A stretch of 64,000 nt of DNA from Haloparvum alkalitolerans (GTDB lineage: Archaea > Halobacteriota > Halobacteria > Halobacteriales > Haloferacaceae), in assembly GCF_050122995.1 (NCBI RefSeq), contig NZ_JBNLIA010000004.1, positions 186,001-250,000 of the forward strand. Reading direction: 5' to 3'. This document shows positions 43,283 to 51,260 of the stretch, one piece after another. The translations under genes and the position numbers were made by a program. Within the stretch, counting starts at the first letter, position 1. Every line of letters starts with the position of its first letter. The notes below the pieces were generated by a model. It was not told where the DNA came from. It saw nothing but the letters and a program-made list of their open reading frames with translations, and did no database searches.

Positions 43283-43458
43283 GCGACCACCTCCGTCGGT
43301 TCGAGCGGAACCATGGACCTACCGAGGCACCGGACGGTTTAGCCCCTTTCGCTCCGCGCCAGGTCTGCCACGGCATCCCATCGGCCGAGTGCTCCGGACC
43401 TCGACCGCCCGCGCTCCGACGCAGATACACAGGTACGTGCATATCGGCGCGTTTCCAA

Positions 43459-43472
43459 AACGGTTTTTGCAC
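43459..43472 (+). promoter_or_regulatory. TATA-like box for purS-purQ
   Basis: AACGGTTTTTGCAC is centred about 27 bp before ATG 43494, predicting a near-leaderless mRNA. Divergent purU starts at 43282. Confidence 0.5.
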
Positions 43473-43493
43473 ACGACCCCGCACTACATCCTG

Positions 43494-43745
43494 ATGACCG
43501 ACTACACCGCGACCGTCACCGTCCGGCTGAAGCGGGGCGTCCTCGACCCGGAGGCCGAGACGACGAAGGACGCGCTGGAGCGGCTCGGCTTCGAGCTGTC
43601 GGGGCTCCGGTCGGCCGACCGCTTCGAGATCGACCTGTCGGCCGACGACGCGGACGCCGCGGCCGCGCGCGCCGACGAGATGGCCGAGCGCCTCCTGGCG
43701 AACCCGACCATCCACGACTACGAGGTCGCGGTCGAGGAACGATGA
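43494..43745 (+). CDS. purS: Phosphoribosylformylglycinamidine synthase subunit PurS
   Basis: PurS, 83 aa, small subunit of the three-part FGAM synthase (PurS, PurQ, PurL). The fold is seen in VTVRLKRGVLDPEAETTKDALERLGF and NPTIHDYEVAVEE. It bridges PurQ and PurL and helps transfer ammonia. The TGA overlaps an ATG (ATGA, 43742-43745) that opens a 22-codon frame leading into purQ. Confidence 0.94.
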   Translation: MTDYTATVTVRLKRGVLDPEAETTKDALERLGFELSGLRSADRFEIDLSADDADAAAARADEMAERLLANPTIHDYEVAVEER

Positions 43746-43810
43746 CGGTCTCGGTCGTCGCGACGATCGAAACCGTCACTGACGCCGCCCACGCGGGGTG
43801 TTCAGCGTGA
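43742..43810 (+). other. 22-codon bridging frame between purS and purQ
   Basis: ATG 43742 lies inside the purS stop (ATGA) and the frame ends TGA 43808-43810 inside the purQ GTG start (GTGA). Its first six residues, MTVSVV, equal the first six of PurQ, and its first 18 bases differ from purQ by two. It looks like a duplicated purQ start kept as a translational relay, or an accidental remnant. Coding status is unproven. Confidence 0.45.
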
Positions 43811-44484
43811 CGGTTTCGGTCGTCCAGTTCGGCGGCTCCAACTGCGACCGCGACGCCGTCCGCGCGCTGGACCACCTCGGCGTCGACGCGGAGCGCGTCT
43901 GGCACGAGGACGGCCTGCCGGACGACACCGAGGGGATCGTCCTCCCGGGCGGCTTCTCCTACGGCGACTACCTCCGCGCCGGCGCGATGGCCGCGCGGGC
44001 GCCGATCATGGAGGAAGTCCGCGAGGCGGCCGCCGAGGGCGTCCCCGTGCTCGGGGTCTGCAACGGCGCACAGATCGGCTCCGAGGCCGGACTGACGCCG
44101 GGCGCGTTCACCACCAACGCCTCCGCGCGCTTCCAGTGCGAGCCGGTCCACCTCCGCGTCGAGCGCGCGGACACGCCGTGGACCGCGGCCTACGACGAGG
44201 GCGACGTGATCGAGGTCCCCATCGCCCACGGCGAGGGGCGCTTCGAGATCGGCGACGACGCCTACGACGACCTCGTCGCCGACGACCGCGTCCTGTTCCG
44301 GTACTGCGACGCGGACGGGAACGCGACCGACGCCGCGAACCCCAACGGTTCCACGGGGAACGTCGCCGGCGTCCTCGGCGAGCGCGAGACGGTCGCGGTG
44401 CTGATGCCGCACCCGGAGCGCGCGACGCTGCCCGACGTGGCGACGAGCACCGACGGGGCGGGAGTTCTCGAAGCGTTCGCGTGA
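43807..44484 (+). CDS. purQ: Phosphoribosylformylglycinamidine synthase subunit PurQ
   Basis: Glutaminase subunit of FGAM synthase, 225 aa. VLPGGFSYGDYLRAG and VPVLGVCNGAQIGSEAG (nucleophile Cys) with the C-terminal PHPERAT loop (catalytic His/Glu) form the triad. It releases ammonia from glutamine for PurL. GTG 43807 gives the standard MTVSVVQFGGSNCDRD start; an upstream GTG (43798) is less likely. The PurL gene is not adjacent. Confidence 0.95.
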   Translation: MTVSVVQFGGSNCDRDAVRALDHLGVDAERVWHEDGLPDDTEGIVLPGGFSYGDYLRAGAMAARAPIMEEVREAAAEGVPVLGVCNGAQIGSEAGLTPGAFTTNASARFQCEPVHLRVERADTPWTAAYDEGDVIEVPIAHGEGRFEIGDDAYDDLVADDRVLFRYCDADGNATDAANPNGSTGNVAGVLGERETVAVLMPHPERATLPDVATSTDGAGVLEAFA

Positions 44485-44565
44485 GTCGATCGGGGGCGCT
44501 TCCCCGACGCTTGCAACCCTTGTTTCCTTGCGACGATTTAACCGGACCGAGCGCGAGGTTCCCGT

Positions 44566-46335
44566 ATGAGCCAGCAGCAGCCGCGGGGCGACGGGAACGA
44601 CCCGGACGACCGCGACGAGGACCGGTTCGCCGGCGAGAAGGACGAATCCCTCCGGAGCCGCGACGTGACCGAAGGGGCGGACAAGGCGCCGCACCGCGCG
44701 ATGTTCCGCGCGATGGGGTTCGACGACGCCGACCTCTCCTCGCCGATGGTCGGCATCGCCAACCCCGCGGCCGACATCACGCCCTGTAACGTGCACCTCG
44801 ACGACGTGGCCGACGCCGCGCTCGACGGCGTCGACGCCGCGGGCGGGATGCCCATCGAGTTCGGCACCATCACCATCTCGGACGCCATCTCGATGGGGAC
44901 CGAGGGGATGAAGGCCTCCCTCATCTCGCGGGAGGTCATCGCCGACTCCGTCGAACTCGTCTCCTTCGGCGAGCGCATGGACGCGCTGGTGACGGTCGCG
45001 GGCTGTGACAAGAACCTGCCCGGCATGCTGATGGCCGCCATCCGGACCGACCTCCCCTCCGTCTTCCTCTACGGCGGCTCCATCATGCCCGGTCAGCACG
45101 ACGGCCGCGACGTGACCATCGTGCAGGTGTTCGAGGGCGTCGGCACGTACGCGCAGGGCGAGATGGACGCCGACGAGCTGGACGAGTTGGAGCGGCAGGC
45201 CTGCCCCGGCGCGGGCTCGTGCGGCGGGATGTTCACCGCCAACACGATGGCCTCCATCTCCGAGGCGCTCGGGCTGGCGCCGCTCGGCTCCGCGTCCGCG
45301 CCCGCCGAGGACCCCGAGCGCTACGAGGTGGCCGAGCGCGCGGGCGACCTCGTGTTGGAGTGCGTCGAGGAGGACCGCCGCCCCTCCGACATCCTCACCC
45401 GGAAGTCGTTCGAGAACGCTATCGCGCTCCAGACCGCGGTCGGCGGCTCCACGAACGCGGTGCTGCACCTGCTCGCGCTCGCGGGCGAGGCGGGCGTCGA
45501 CCTGACCATCGAGGACTTCGACGAGATCTCCCGCCGCACGCCGAAGATCGCGGACCTCCAGCCCGGCGGCGCTCACGTGATGAACGACCTCCACGAGGTC
45601 GGCGGCGTCCCGATCGTCCTCCGGCGCCTGCTGGAGGCGGACCTGATCCACGGCGACCAGCTCACCGTGACGGGACGGACCATCGAGGAGGAGCTCGACC
45701 GCCTCGACCTGCCCGACGACGACGAGATCGACGCCGAGTTCCTCTACACGGTCGAGGAGCCCAAACAGCCCGAGGGCGCCATCAAGATCCTGAAGGGGAA
45801 CCTCGCCCCCGACGGCGCCGTGTTGAAGGCGACCGGACAGGACGAGTTCTACCACGAGGGACCCGCGCGCGTCTTCGAGAACGAGGAGGACGCGATGGAG
45901 TACGTCCAGACCGGCGAGATCTCCTCGGGCGACGTGATCGTCATCCGCAACGAGGGGCCGACCGGCGGCCCGGGGATGCGCGAGATGCTCGGCGTCACGG
46001 CCGCGGTCGTCGGCGCCGGCCACGAGGACGACGTGGCGCTGTTGACCGACGGGCGCTTCTCCGGCGGCACGCGCGGCCCGATGATCGGCCACGTCGCGCC
46101 CGAGGCGGCGGACGGCGGCCCGATCGCGCTGCTCGAGGACGGCGACGAGGTGACCGTCGACATCCCGAACCGCGACCTGACCGTGGCCGTCGACGACGAC
46201 GAGCTGGCGGCCCGCCGCGCGGAGTGGGAGCCGCCGGAGCCGGTCTACGACGGCGGCGTGCTGGCGAAGTACGGTCGCGACTTCGGCTCCGCGGCCCGCG
46301 GCGCGGTCACGAACCCGGCGCTGCGGCGCGAGTAG
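44566..46335 (+). CDS. ilvD: Dihydroxy-acid dehydratase
   Basis: Fe-S dehydratase, 589 aa, converting 2,3-dihydroxy acids to 2-keto acids in valine, leucine and isoleucine synthesis. Cluster cysteines are in ADITPCNVHLDD, VAGCDKNLPGML and PGAGSCGGMFTANT; the C-terminal ILKGNLAPDGAVLK begins the beta-barrel part. The first 25 residues are an acidic Gln/Asp-rich lead. No other ilv gene is next to it. Confidence 0.95.
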   Translation: MSQQQPRGDGNDPDDRDEDRFAGEKDESLRSRDVTEGADKAPHRAMFRAMGFDDADLSSPMVGIANPAADITPCNVHLDDVADAALDGVDAAGGMPIEFGTITISDAISMGTEGMKASLISREVIADSVELVSFGERMDALVTVAGCDKNLPGMLMAAIRTDLPSVFLYGGSIMPGQHDGRDVTIVQVFEGVGTYAQGEMDADELDELERQACPGAGSCGGMFTANTMASISEALGLAPLGSASAPAEDPERYEVAERAGDLVLECVEEDRRPSDILTRKSFENAIALQTAVGGSTNAVLHLLALAGEAGVDLTIEDFDEISRRTPKIADLQPGGAHVMNDLHEVGGVPIVLRRLLEADLIHGDQLTVTGRTIEEELDRLDLPDDDEIDAEFLYTVEEPKQPEGAIKILKGNLAPDGAVLKATGQDEFYHEGPARVFENEEDAMEYVQTGEISSGDVIVIRNEGPTGGPGMREMLGVTAAVVGAGHEDDVALLTDGRFSGGTRGPMIGHVAPEAADGGPIALLEDGDEVTVDIPNRDLTVAVDDDELAARRAEWEPPEPVYDGGVLAKYGRDFGSAARGAVTNPALRRE

Positions 46336-46407
46336 ATCGGCGGCGAACCGGAAAGCGGAACGAACGCCGCCGAACGACTTACGTCCCGGGCGGGCGATTT
46401 TCTGCGC

Positions 46408-46902
46408 ATGCAAGCGCGCGACCTGATGACGACCGACGTGCAGATGGTGGCCCCCGACGACGACGTGGCCGACGTGCTCAAGCGGTTCGCCCGCGTCGAG
46501 TTCTCCGGGTTTCCGGTCGTCGACGAGGACCGATACGTCCTCGGCGTCGTCACGGAGTCCGACCTCGTGGACCTGTTCGAACCCGAGGACAAGACCCTCT
46601 GGATCCCCGTGGGTCTGCCGCCGTTCGTCGACACGCTCACCTATCAAGTCGATCCGCCGTGGGAGGACCTCGACGTCGGGCTCGACTTCGTGCGGGACAC
46701 GGGCCGCGAGATCTCGGAGGTGATGACGACCGAGGTGATCACGGTCGAACCCGACGCCGACGTCGGCGAGATCCTCGACCTGCTCTCCGGCGACGACCCG
46801 AACATCAACCGCCTGCCGGTGGTCGACGAGGACGGGCGGATCGTCGGGATCGTCGCCAGACAGGACGTGATCCGGGCGTTCCGGGACCGGCGGCTGGAGT
46901 GA
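46408..46902 (+). CDS. CBS-pair protein
   Basis: Protein of 164 aa made of two CBS repeats: MQARDLMTTDVQMVAPDDDV and EISEVMTTEVITVEPDADV, each with the FPVVDEDRYVLGVVT or LPVVDEDGRIVGIVA strand. Such modules bind adenine nucleotides and regulate a partner. A longer inter-repeat segment (residues 55-95) includes LWIPVGLPPF. No effector domain is attached. Confidence 0.88.
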   Translation: MQARDLMTTDVQMVAPDDDVADVLKRFARVEFSGFPVVDEDRYVLGVVTESDLVDLFEPEDKTLWIPVGLPPFVDTLTYQVDPPWEDLDVGLDFVRDTGREISEVMTTEVITVEPDADVGEILDLLSGDDPNINRLPVVDEDGRIVGIVARQDVIRAFRDRRLE

Positions 46903-47018
46903 GGTCGGAGGGCGGCGCCGCCTGACCCGCCGACCGCCCGGAAGCGATCCCGTCCCCCGCCCGCGGCAACGCCGTCGCGCTTCGAAACCGTAAGGACGCC
47001 CGGGCGTGGACGGACACT

Positions 47019-47942
47019 GTGAGCCGACACCGAAACCTCGCGCTGTTCCTGGTCCTCGCGGCGGTGTGGGGATCGGCGTTCATGGCGATCAAGGCGGGGC
47101 TGGAGTTCTTCCCGCCGGTGCTGTTCGCGGCGATCCGCTACGACGTGGCCGGCGTGATCATGCTCGCGTACGCCGCGGTCGTCGTCGACGACCCGATCCC
47201 CCGAACTCGGGGCGAGTGGACGCTCGTCGCGCTCGGCGCGACGCTGCTCATCGCCGCCTACCACGCCTTCCTGTTCATCGGCGAGACCGACCCCAACGTG
47301 ACGAGCGCCGTCGCGGCCGTCCTCGTGAGCCTCTCGCCGGTCCTCACGACCGTCTTCGCGCGGGCGTTCCTCCCGAGCGAGCGCCTCACCCTGATCGGCA
47401 CGGTCGGCCTCCTCATCGGACTGGCGGGCGTCGTCGTCCTCTCGCAGCCGAACCCCGGGAACCTGCTCGGCCAGGGGACCGGCGCGAAGCTGCTGGTGTT
47501 CCTCGCGGCCGCCGCCTTCGCGCTCGGATCGGTGCTGACGCGGGCGGTCGACGCGGACCTCCCCATCGAGACGATGGAGGCGTGGTCGATGCTCCTGGGC
47601 GCGGCCCTGATGCACCTGCTCGCGTTCGGCCTCGGCGAGTCCGTCTCCGACATCGCCTGGACGTGGGAGGCGGTCGCGTCGCTCGCGTACCTCTCCGTCG
47701 CCGCCAGCGCGGCCGGCTTCCTGATCTACTTCGACCTGCTCGACCGCCTCGGCCCCATCGAGATCAACCTCGTCTCCTACGTCGCCCCGGTGTTCGCGGC
47801 CCTCTCCGGCTGGCTCTTCCTCGACGAGGTGATCGCGGTGCCGACCGTCGTCGGCTTCGTCCTCATCTTCGGCGGCTTCCTGCTGGTCAAGCGGGAGGCC
47901 ATCCGCCAGGAGTGGGGCCGGTACCTGGCGTCGCGGTCGTAG
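47019..47942 (+). CDS. DMT (EamA) family transporter
   Basis: Drug/metabolite exporter family protein, 307 aa, about ten helices in two EamA halves. VWGSAFMAIKAGLEFFPPV is the first-half signature and YLSVAASAAGFLIYFDLLDRLGP with SYVAPVFAALSGWLFLDE the second. Likely exports small metabolites. GTG start; a short basic cap (SRHRN) precedes helix 1. Confidence 0.87.
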   Translation: MSRHRNLALFLVLAAVWGSAFMAIKAGLEFFPPVLFAAIRYDVAGVIMLAYAAVVVDDPIPRTRGEWTLVALGATLLIAAYHAFLFIGETDPNVTSAVAAVLVSLSPVLTTVFARAFLPSERLTLIGTVGLLIGLAGVVVLSQPNPGNLLGQGTGAKLLVFLAAAAFALGSVLTRAVDADLPIETMEAWSMLLGAALMHLLAFGLGESVSDIAWTWEAVASLAYLSVAASAAGFLIYFDLLDRLGPIEINLVSYVAPVFAALSGWLFLDEVIAVPTVVGFVLIFGGFLLVKREAIRQEWGRYLASRS

Positions 47943-48072
47943 TCGGTCGGCGTCGCGGTTCTCGTCTACCGGCCTCGCACCCCTCGAGCGACGGCGTCGC
48001 GGCGGACGAAACCGTGCGGGTCCTTCTCACTCCCGGAGTAGTCTTTATGTTCCGGAGCGTCACCCTCGGCGC

Positions 48073-48684
48073 ATGTTCCCCGAGACGTTCGAGACGGAGC
48101 GCCTCCGGTTCGAGCCGCGGTGGTCCGAGCGCGTCGACGTTCACGAGCTGTACGAGATCTGTTCGAGCGACCCCGGCATCGAGGAGGTGACCGAGTACGT
48201 CTCGTGGAGCCCCCACGAGACGCCCAAGGAGACCGCGGAGTTCCTCGACCGCGGCCGCTCGAAGTGGGACGATCGCGAGGCGGCCGGCTACGTGCTCCGG
48301 CCGCGTGAGGGCGAGGACGGCGCCGGCGAGATCGCGGGCACGACCGGCATCGCCCTGAAGTGGGACCGGCAGACCGCCGTCCTCGGCCTCTGGCTCCGCA
48401 AGCGGTTCTGGGGCCGCGGCTACTCCGGCGAGCGCGCGGCCGCGCTCTGCGAACTCGCGTTCGACCGCCTCGACCTGGAGGTCGTCGCGGTCTCCCACCA
48501 TCCGGACAACGAACAGTCCGAACGCGCCATCGGGAAGTACGTCGACCGGTTCGGCGGCCGTCGCGAGGGCCGGCTCCGCAACACGCTCGTCGACGTGGAC
48601 GGCGGCGTGTTCGACGAGGTCCGCTACACGATCTCGCGGTCGGAGTGGCGCGAGGCGACCGACGGCGGCACCGACATCCTGTGA
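48073..48684 (+). CDS. GNAT family N-acetyltransferase (RimJ/RimL type)
   Basis: Acetyltransferase, 203 aa, beginning FPETFETERLRFEPRW as RimJ/RimL-type proteins do. GLWLRKRFWGRGYSGERAAALCELAF is motif A for acetyl-CoA, and VVAVSHHPDNEQSERAIGKY holds the Asn pattern. The protein may acetylate an N-terminus or small amine. An A/T-rich TCTTTATG (48041-48048) stands about 28 bp before the ATG. Confidence 0.87.
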   Translation: MFPETFETERLRFEPRWSERVDVHELYEICSSDPGIEEVTEYVSWSPHETPKETAEFLDRGRSKWDDREAAGYVLRPREGEDGAGEIAGTTGIALKWDRQTAVLGLWLRKRFWGRGYSGERAAALCELAFDRLDLEVVAVSHHPDNEQSERAIGKYVDRFGGRREGRLRNTLVDVDGGVFDEVRYTISRSEWREATDGGTDIL

Positions 48685-48747
48685 GCGAGCCGGGAGGGCC
48701 CGGGCTCGGCCGTCAGCCATTAGTCGCGGCGCCCGAACCCGGCAAGT

Positions 48748-49323
48748 ATGACTGAAAGATCGCTTTCCGACCGCGTTCCGCTCGCCGCCGGTGCCGCCGC
48801 CGGCGCCGCAGCCTACCTGCTGGGCTACCTGGTCACCTACGTCTGGCAGTCGGGCTCTGTCGAGGAGCGCCTGCAGGGGGTCAACTTCCTCGCGGACCTG
48901 TTCGGAAGCGATCCGATCCCGGTGTGGAAGGCCGTCGGCTGGCTGTTCTACAACGCGCACTTCGTTCGCACGCGCTTCGAGGGCGGCCTGGGCGGTCCCC
49001 GCTCGGAGAACTTCATCGCCGCCGCGGAGGGCGGCTCGCTGGCGCTGCTGTACCTCGTGCCGGTCGTCCTGCTCGTCGGGGCCGGCCTCGCGGTCGTGGC
49101 CCTCGACGGCGCCGACGAACCGGCCGACGGCGCGCTCGCCGGCGCCGCGGCGGTCGTCGGCTACCTCCCGCTCGCCGTCGTCGGCGCGTTCCTCTTCTCG
49201 TACGACGGATCCATCGCGCCGGACGCGGTGACCGCCGTGCTACTGGCGGGCGTCGTCTACCCCCTCGCGCTCGGTGCGGTCGGCGGCGGAGTCGCCGTCG
49301 TCGCGGGACTCGGCGAGGACTGA
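48748..49323 (+). CDS. Membrane protein of unknown function
   Basis: Protein of 191 aa with about five hydrophobic segments (residues 11-32, 92-112, 121-142, 157-187). A polar region of some 45 residues follows the first helix (GSGSVEERLQGVNFLADLFG-type). GAAAGAAAYLLGYLVTYVW is Ala/Gly-rich. Known families not recognised. Convergent with cruF. Confidence 0.65.
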   Translation: MTERSLSDRVPLAAGAAAGAAAYLLGYLVTYVWQSGSVEERLQGVNFLADLFGSDPIPVWKAVGWLFYNAHFVRTRFEGGLGGPRSENFIAAAEGGSLALLYLVPVVLLVGAGLAVVALDGADEPADGALAGAAAVVGYLPLAVVGAFLFSYDGSIAPDAVTAVLLAGVVYPLALGAVGGGVAVVAGLGED

Positions 49324-49355
49324 CCGACCGCCCCCGGCCGCCTTTTCCGACGCCC

Positions 49356-50279
49356 TCACCGACCGCGCGGGTCCAGCACCGCGGCGTCGAACCGGTCCGC
49401 GCGGACGAGCGCGAGGCCGAACCCGGCCGCGACCAGCGCCGGCAGGTAGTTCCCGAACCAGAGGTTGATCCCACCCCAGAGGATCACGAAGCTCACCATG
49501 TCGTCGAGCATGAACTCGCAGTCGCGGAGGCGCTCCGTCAGCGCCTCGCGGTCGAACGCGCGGTCGAGCGCGCCCACGGCGACGGTCGCGGAGAGCACCC
49601 AGCCGAGGTAGTTCGAGAGCGGGACGCCGTAGAAGGCGCCCGCCGCGTCGTAGCGCCAGAACCCGAGCGCGACCGCGCCGGGGTCTAACACCACGTCCAT
49701 CGTCACGACGGCGCCGATGACCACGAGCAGCCGCGGGAGCGCCCGCGCGGCGCGGCCGCCGAGCAGGAGCAGACACAGCAGGTAGGCGTTCGCCACGAGC
49801 GGGAGGAAGAACACCGGCAGCGCCAGCGGGACGCCGCCGAGCATCGGTCCGAGGTCGACGCCGTACGAGAAGCCGCCGTAGGGCCACCCCGTCCGGACGC
49901 CGACCGTCTCGATGGCGTAGGTGTAGGCGGTCAGGAGGCCGATCCACCCGGCGGCCCGGCGGTCCACGAGCGGGAGCACGCCCGCCACGAGCGGCGAGCG
50001 CATCACCAGCACGCCGAACAGGACGAACCACGGGTTGAACGCGAGCGGGTCCGGGAGCCACCCCGCCGCGCTGGCGACGAGCGTCACCGCCCCCACCGCC
50101 GGGAACAGCACCGCGATGGTGAACCGGTTCTCGCGGACGAGGCGGTCGAAGCGGGCCTGGAATGCGGCACGTGAGTCGGGGACGGCGGCGCGGAGGCGGT
50201 CCGCGGACGAGGCGCTCGACGCGTCCGCGTCGGCGTCCGGGGCCTGCGCGCTCGCGGACCCGGCCCCGTCACCGCTCAC
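49356..50279 (-). CDS. cruF: Bisanhydrobacterioruberin hydratase CruF
   Basis: Polytopic CruF/DUF422 protein, 307 aa, about seven helices, adding water to the C50 end groups in the last step to bacterioruberin. GWPYGGFSYGVDLGP, DVVLDPGAVALGFWRYDAAGAFYGVPLSNYLGW are family hallmarks. The GTG start at 50279 overlaps the lyeJ stop (GTGA). N-terminal residues 1-60 are Asp/Ala/Ser-rich and absent from the core domain. Confidence 0.9.
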   Translation of the reverse strand: MSGDGAGSASAQAPDADADASSASSADRLRAAVPDSRAAFQARFDRLVRENRFTIAVLFPAVGAVTLVASAAGWLPDPLAFNPWFVLFGVLVMRSPLVAGVLPLVDRRAAGWIGLLTAYTYAIETVGVRTGWPYGGFSYGVDLGPMLGGVPLALPVFFLPLVANAYLLCLLLLGGRAARALPRLLVVIGAVVTMDVVLDPGAVALGFWRYDAAGAFYGVPLSNYLGWVLSATVAVGALDRAFDREALTERLRDCEFMLDDMVSFVILWGGINLWFGNYLPALVAAGFGLALVRADRFDAAVLDPRGR

Positions 50280-51256
50280 GCGATCACCTCCGTCGCCGGA
50301 ACGAGCAGCCACAGGCCGCCCATCGTGATCCCCGCGCCGACGACGCCGTTCACCAGGGGGAACCACCAGTAGGCGCGCTCGACGGCCACGTCGCTCGTGG
50401 CCACCCACGACAGGAAGAGGGGGTAGACGCCGAACGCGAACAGGAACCGGATGTCGAGCGCCGCGAACGCGGCCGCCGCGCCGGTCCAGCAGACCAGACA
50501 GTAGGCGTAGGTGCGTGCCTCGCCGAGCGCCGTCGCGGTCGTGGTGACTCCCGCCGCGCGGTCCGGTTCGATGTCGGGGACCGCGGAGAAGGTGTGCATC
50601 GCCATCGTCCACAGCCACGCCCCCACGAGCGCGAGCGCGGGCGGGTGGGCGCCGGCGACCGTCGCGTAGGCGGCCGCGCCTGGCAGGATGTAGAGGCCGT
50701 TCGAGACCGAGTCCAGAAGCGGCGTGGTCTTGAACCGGAGCGGCGGCGCGCTGTACTCCACGCCGAGCAGGAAGAAGCCGGCGAGGTAGGGCCACGCGAG
50801 CGGCGGCGCGAGCGCGAACGTCGCCAGCCCGAGCAGCCCCGAAGCGGCGACCGCGGCGGCCGCGAGCGGGTCCCCGCGCCAGCGCGCCTCCTTCGCCGCC
50901 TCGCCCGGAGCCGTCGAGTCGGCGTTCGCGCCCGCCGCGTCGCCGTTCGCCTTCTTGGGATTCCGGGCGTCGATCTCGGCGTCGTAGGCGTCGTTGACGC
51001 CGTACAGCAGGACGTTCGCGGGAAGCAGGAAGTAGGCGAACATTCCGACCGCGGCGGGCGCCAGCAGGTCCGCCGGCGTCTCGGCCGCGTAGACGACCCC
51101 CACCGCCACCGGACCGGCGAGGTAGAGCCAGAACCGCGGGCGGGAGAGCGTCAGCAGGTAGCGGAGGCTCTCGCCGGGCGACCGGTCGGCGTCGGAGCGG
51201 CCGCACCCCGATCCGCCGGCGTCCGCGTCGGCGTCGCCCCCCGATGCGTCGCTCAT
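50276..51256 (-). CDS. lyeJ: Lycopene elongase/prenyltransferase (UbiA family)
   Basis: UbiA-type membrane prenyltransferase, 326 aa, adding C5 units to lycopene on the way to bacterioruberin. The two Asp-rich motifs are NDAYDAEIDARN and DIEPDRAAG; about eight helices follow. ATG 51256 lies 4 bp after the crtD stop. The first 30 residues are Asp/Gly-rich and likely disordered. Its partner genes on both sides share the pathway. Confidence 0.92.
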   Translation of the reverse strand: MSDASGGDADADAGGSGCGRSDADRSPGESLRYLLTLSRPRFWLYLAGPVAVGVVYAAETPADLLAPAAVGMFAYFLLPANVLLYGVNDAYDAEIDARNPKKANGDAAGANADSTAPGEAAKEARWRGDPLAAAAVAASGLLGLATFALAPPLAWPYLAGFFLLGVEYSAPPLRFKTTPLLDSVSNGLYILPGAAAYATVAGAHPPALALVGAWLWTMAMHTFSAVPDIEPDRAAGVTTTATALGEARTYAYCLVCWTGAAAAFAALDIRFLFAFGVYPLFLSWVATSDVAVERAYWWFPLVNGVVGAGITMGGLWLLVPATEVIA

Positions 51257-51260
51257 CGGA

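Noticed and set aside
43516..46647. Open frame of about 1040 codons on the minus strand across purQ and ilvD
   Set aside because: It is the antisense of PurQ and IlvD, both of which carry family motifs on the plus strand. Long antisense frames are expected at this G+C with G/C third positions.
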